From Pseudomonadota bacterium (GTDB lineage: Bacteria > Pseudomonadota > Gammaproteobacteria > Burkholderiales > Burkholderiaceae_B), in assembly GCA_023423975.1 (NCBI GenBank), contig JAFAEO010000053.1:62001-126000 (forward strand): a DNA stretch of 64,000 bases, written 5' to 3'. This document shows, one piece after another, positions 60,738 through 64,000 of the stretch; the stretch's first letter is position 1, and each line of letters opens with the position of its first letter. A model generated the notes under the pieces. That model had not been told where the DNA came from, made no database searches, and worked only from the letters and a program-made list of their open reading frames with translations. The position numbers were made by a program, and so were the translations under genes.

Positions 60738-62672
60738 ATGAAAAAATTCCTGATATGGCTGGCAATACTGATTGTCAGTTTTCTGCTTTTTGCCGTTATC
60801 GGTCAGTTTGTGGGCAGCTTTGTATTTATCCGCTTCGCTAAGGTGCCGATGGATCCAGGTATTTTTGTCCTATGGGATTTGCATAAACATTCCCAGGATG
60901 GTGGTATTTGGGATCTGTTGCAATATAAGGTAGCTGTCGGAATCAGTGGTGTGATTACACTTGCTCCGGTCATTTTGGGTTTTGCCACGCTGTTTTCACG
61001 CCCGAAGCGCGAATTACACGGCTCGGCCCGCTTTGCTCGTGCTGGAGAGATCTCCAAAGCAGGCCTCTTAAAAGATAGCCACACTGAACCGGATATTATT
61101 ATTGGCAAATACAAGAATCGATATTTGCGCTGGGCCGGCAAACAGTTTGCGTTTCTGGCCGCACCCACTCGCTCTGGTAAGGGCGTGGGTATTGTGATTC
61201 CCAATTGCTTGCATTACCGCGATAGCCTGGTGGTGTTTGATCCTAAGCTGGAAAACTTTGAGATCACGGCGGGCTACCGGGCGGCGCATGGCCAGCAGGT
61301 GTTTTTGTTCAACCCCAGTACCAAGGATTTTACGAGTCATCGGTGGAATCCGCTGAGCTACATCAAGCGGGATCCGAACTTTGCGCCGGGCGGCGCATTT
61401 TCTATTGCCAACATTCTATATCCGACTTCCGGGAAAATGGAAGGCAATACCCGTTTTTTCAACGAAATGGCGCAAAAGCTCTTTGTGGGGCTATGCCTGT
61501 ACCTGATTGAGACTGAAGAGGATACCGGCATCACGCCAACACTATCGGCCATGCTGCATCTGTCAACCCCGAGCACGGGCGAGCCTTTGGCAGACTGGGT
61601 CAAGAAGGCAGTCAAAGACCCAGAGTTGAGCCGGGAGTGTAAAAACAATCTGCTCAGCTACGCCTCCAATACCGGTGCCACGGCCTCGGGCATTGTGTCC
61701 AGCTTTCTGGCTCCACTCAGTGTGTTCTCGGATCCCATGGTCGCGGCAGTCACGAGTGGCGACGATTTCGATCTGCGCCAGGTGCGCCGCCAGCGCATGA
61801 CAATCTATGTGGGCATCCTTCCAAACGATATTTCCCGGTTTTCTCGTTTGATTAACCTGTTTTTTAGCCAACTGATCAGTGAGAACACAGATCAGTTGCC
61901 CAGCCAGAATGCTGCGCTGAAATATCAATGCTTGCTGCTCCTGGATGAGTTTGCAGCGCTTGGCAGGGTAGATATTATCGAATCTGGCGTTGCGTATATC
62001 GCGGGGTACAACCTGCGGTTGTTGTCAATCTTTCAGAATCTGGCTCAGCTTAATGCTATGTATGGCGTTGATGGTGCCAGGACGCTGACGACGAACTTTG
62101 AATGTCAGATCATCTTCACGCCTCGTGACAATAAAGATGCGCAGGAATACTCAGAAATCATCGGTACTGAAACCTTCAAGAGCCGCTCCACATCGCGCAG
62201 CAGCGGCAAAAGCAGCAGCAATAGTCAGTCCTACAGCGATCAGCGTCGTCCGGTCATGTTACCGCAAGAGGTCAAGACCATGCCGCACGAACAGTGCGTC
62301 ATTAATCTGTCTGGTATGCACACCATCTATGCGGACAAGATCTTTTATTACAAGGATAAGGTGTTTATGCCTCGATTGGGTTTTGCCCAGCCGCCTGTCC
62401 CGAGGATCGACACTGCTGCACGCATTAACCGACCTGATGCAGCAGCGGGCAGTGAGCAGAGCGGATCGTTGGAAATTGTGCCCGCGAAAGAGCTGGACGG
62501 CATGCCTTTAAATACTGTGGCAAACAAGGAGGAACTGATGCAAAGCGTCATTGCAGGGCTTTGCGCACTGGACTCTCCACCGCAATATTTGGCGGACTTA
62601 AAACAGGCAGTTGCCAAAGCATGGCAGGACAGCGGCACCCGCGCTTTTGAGCGGGTTTTAGGAAGCGTTTAA
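60738..62672 (+). CDS. virD4: Type IV secretion coupling protein (VirD4/TraG family)
   Basis: A 644-residue inner-membrane AAA+ ATPase that connects the relaxosome to the type IV secretion channel. Two N-terminal membrane helices (FLIWLAILIVSFLLFAVIG and AVGISGVITLAPVILGFATLF) precede the Walker A motif AAPTRSGKGVG (about 141-151). Further marks are DSLVVFDPKLENFEITAGYRA, FNPSTKDFTSHRWNPLSYI and the Walker B region LLLLDEFAALGRVDIIES. The C-terminal part has a Ser-rich loop (SRSTSRSSGKSSSNSQSYS). AGGAG precedes the ATG by 9 bases. Length and motifs look intact, in contrast to the upstream virB11. Confidence 0.93.
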   Translation: MKKFLIWLAILIVSFLLFAVIGQFVGSFVFIRFAKVPMDPGIFVLWDLHKHSQDGGIWDLLQYKVAVGISGVITLAPVILGFATLFSRPKRELHGSARFARAGEISKAGLLKDSHTEPDIIIGKYKNRYLRWAGKQFAFLAAPTRSGKGVGIVIPNCLHYRDSLVVFDPKLENFEITAGYRAAHGQQVFLFNPSTKDFTSHRWNPLSYIKRDPNFAPGGAFSIANILYPTSGKMEGNTRFFNEMAQKLFVGLCLYLIETEEDTGITPTLSAMLHLSTPSTGEPLADWVKKAVKDPELSRECKNNLLSYASNTGATASGIVSSFLAPLSVFSDPMVAAVTSGDDFDLRQVRRQRMTIYVGILPNDISRFSRLINLFFSQLISENTDQLPSQNAALKYQCLLLLDEFAALGRVDIIESGVAYIAGYNLRLLSIFQNLAQLNAMYGVDGARTLTTNFECQIIFTPRDNKDAQEYSEIIGTETFKSRSTSRSSGKSSSNSQSYSDQRRPVMLPQEVKTMPHEQCVINLSGMHTIYADKIFYYKDKVFMPRLGFAQPPVPRIDTAARINRPDAAAGSEQSGSLEIVPAKELDGMPLNTVANKEELMQSVIAGLCALDSPPQYLADLKQAVAKAWQDSGTRAFERVLGSV

Positions 62673-62724
62673 GAGTAGTACTGCAAGTATGCACAGTGAG
62701 AAACCACTTAATAAGGAATGAGTG

Positions 62725-64000
62725 ATGGCAAATGAAACAACGACAAGTGACAATGAAATCCGACAGGCCCTGAACCATGTCGATTCTCGTGATCGGGAAA
62801 TGTGGCTGCGGATGGGTGCCGGCATCAAATCGGAGTTGGGAGAGGGCGGTTTTGATATTTGGGATGCCTGGTCGCAGCAATCAGACAATTACAATGCCAA
62901 ATCAGCGAAATCGGCCTGGAAAAGCCTAAAACCAGGTCGTGTCAATATTGGTTCCGTATTTTTTGAAGCCAAGCGGGCCGGATTTGTGCCGGGAACACCC
63001 TACATACCGCCTAGTCCCGAAGAGCAGACCGCCAGGCAGGAGGAGCGCCGCATTGCCGAAGAGAAGGCACTTGCTGAGCGAGCGATTGAATCCGCTCAAG
63101 CGAGGGCCGAGGCGCAGGCGCGCTGGGACAAAGCCGGTGCAGCCAATCCCAAACATCCTTATCTGGTTGCCAAGGGGATAACAGATCCGGTCGTAATCGG
63201 CGCCATTCGCCAAGACGGTAATCAATTACTTATTCCATTGCGGCAGAATAAAGAGCTGGTCGCCTTGCAATCAATCGGCCCCAATGGTTTTAAGTCCTTT
63301 GGTCGGGGCAGTCAGGTGCAAGGATCCGCATTTCTGATCGGCCATCCTAAAGAAGCAACGGCTGAGCGCGGCGTGTTAGTTTCCGAAGGCTTTGCGACGG
63401 CGGCTAGCTTGCGCCAGGCAACCGGTCAGCCTGTATTGATGGCTGTCAACGCCTACAACATGAAACCGGTTGCCGAGACGTTAAAGGGAAAAATGCCCGG
63501 TATTCCTGTTACCTTTTGTGCTGATAATGATATGAATGGGGTGGGCATTAACTATGCCGAACAGGCTGCTAACATTATGGGAGAAAAGGCTCGTGCGGTT
63601 ATGCCGGAGTTTACCGACAGCGATTTTGCAGCATTCCGGCAAAAACATGGATCCGAGGCAATTCCCTCAGATTTCAATGATTTTGCTCAGGTCCGTGGAT
63701 CAGAGGCGGTCAACGAGGGGATAAAACCTGCCCAGATTCAGCAGGATACCTCAGAGATCGAGAATCAGGAAACGGCGGCATTGTCGGCGTCTGTCTTTGG
63801 GCAACAAGAGATAAACCGGATTGAACCCGACTTGGAACAGGTGATCGAACAGGCCCCGATCGCAGATCCAGTATCTCCGGTAAAACCGCCTGTAGCAGCG
63901 ATTGAGCGGGAGGAACAGGAAGTTGGCACTGCATCAGCAGCGTCTCCCGTTGAGTCACCAGCGGAGCACATCGCTGAGGAGGCGGTGCTAAAAAAGCCGA
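62725..64000 (+). CDS. Toprim/PriCT_2-domain DNA primase of a conjugative element (3' end outside window)
   Basis: The frame is open from the ATG at 62725 to the end of the window (425 codons visible). Residues about 8-88 resemble a PriCT_2 domain (EIRQALNHVDSRDREMWLRMGAGIKSELGEGGFDIWDAWSQQ). An Ala/Glu/Arg helix (100-135) follows, then a phage/plasmid Toprim domain (about 150-325): VLVSEGFATAASLR with catalytic E221, and FCADNDMNGVG with the D-x-D pair D267/D269. The later part is Glu/Pro/Ala-rich and looks disordered. Such proteins prime the transferred strand in recipients (TraC-like). GGAATGAGTG precedes the start; it is 52 bases after virD4 and likely in its operon. A longer multidomain protein is possible. 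Confidence 0.85.
   Translation, partial: MANETTTSDNEIRQALNHVDSRDREMWLRMGAGIKSELGEGGFDIWDAWSQQSDNYNAKSAKSAWKSLKPGRVNIGSVFFEAKRAGFVPGTPYIPPSPEEQTARQEERRIAEEKALAERAIESAQARAEAQARWDKAGAANPKHPYLVAKGITDPVVIGAIRQDGNQLLIPLRQNKELVALQSIGPNGFKSFGRGSQVQGSAFLIGHPKEATAERGVLVSEGFATAASLRQATGQPVLMAVNAYNMKPVAETLKGKMPGIPVTFCADNDMNGVGINYAEQAANIMGEKARAVMPEFTDSDFAAFRQKHGSEAIPSDFNDFAQVRGSEAVNEGIKPAQIQQDTSEIENQETAALSASVFGQQEINRIEPDLEQVIEQAPIADPVSPVKPPVAAIEREEQEVGTASAASPVESPAEHIAEEAVLKKP

Noticed and set aside
1..64000. CRISPR arrays, rRNA and tRNA genes
   Set aside because: No regularly spaced repeats, no rRNA core sequences and no tRNA-like T-loop signatures were noticed on reading; a covariance-model scan would be needed to exclude a tRNA.

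Overview
The window looks like a chromosome segment of a betaproteobacterium of the Alcaligenaceae (Burkholderiales), possibly Advenella or a close relative; the genus is an inference. The basis is a mid-50s GC look and an unusual load of Bug/TctC periplasmic binding proteins: five intact and one broken, with no TctA/TctB membrane partner in the window. LysR, IclR and MarR regulators stand divergent to small catabolic operons. No rRNA, tRNA or CRISPR array was recognised. The last 5.5 kb is mobile-element DNA.

Layout. 1-3.3 kb: the tail of one TonB-dependent siderophore receptor and a complete second one behind a Fur box, with a relic of a receptor C-terminus between them. 3.4-8.2 kb: GNAT acetyltransferase, persulfide-dioxygenase-like MBL hydrolase, PAP2 phosphatase, Ivy lysozyme inhibitor and a class C beta-lactamase. 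8.2-10.2 kb: AT-rich DNA with no convincing gene, but with an orphan intrinsic terminator and several perfect inverted repeats. 10.2-12 kb: three small secreted Gly/Ser-rich proteins, two of them paralogues. 12.2-16 kb: an IS remnant, an iron-permease-family protein, a LivK-type binding protein and an HD-domain protein. 16.1-18.9 kb: TfdA/TauD-type dioxygenase, Bug protein and IclR regulator. 19-23.8 kb: an inositol module with RpiR regulator and Bug protein on one strand and iolC-iolB on the other. 23.9-25.1 kb: response regulator with a 5'-truncated histidine kinase. 25.2-29.3 kb: a compact C-family (cbb3-like) oxidase operon whose subunit I carries a CcoS-like N-terminal extension. 29.4-36.9 kb: MarR/flavin monooxygenase pair, PanP-like decarboxylase, Bug protein, hemolysin-III protein and an LprI-like gene split by an amber codon. 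37.4-39.6 kb: OsmC-YcaO fusion. 39.9-46.4 kb: LysR/aminotransferase and IclR/metallophosphoesterase/Bug. 46.8-51 kb: a 1184-residue double ABC exporter and an unknown protein. 51.3-58 kb: a Bug pseudogene, a ThDP enzyme, and a sulfatase/Bug/LysR unit. 58-64 kb: a decayed quinone reductase abutting a 5'-truncated virB11, then higBA, ssb, virD4 and a Toprim primase running off the window.

How it fits together. Most units are small substrate-specific uptake or degradation modules made of a regulator, one or two enzymes and a Bug protein; the Bug proteins may sense substrate or feed transporters encoded elsewhere. Divergent promoters carry clear palindromes (Fur, RpiR, MarR, IclR and HigA type). 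The segment also shows decay: four in-frame nonsense codons in otherwise recognisable genes, a truncated kinase, an IS stub and a truncated virB11. This fits recent gene loss around the edge of an integrated conjugative element. The strongest candidates for something new are the secreted Gly/Ser-rich cluster with its long structured AT-rich upstream region, the CcoS-CcoN fusion oxidase, and the inositol-linked Bug protein.
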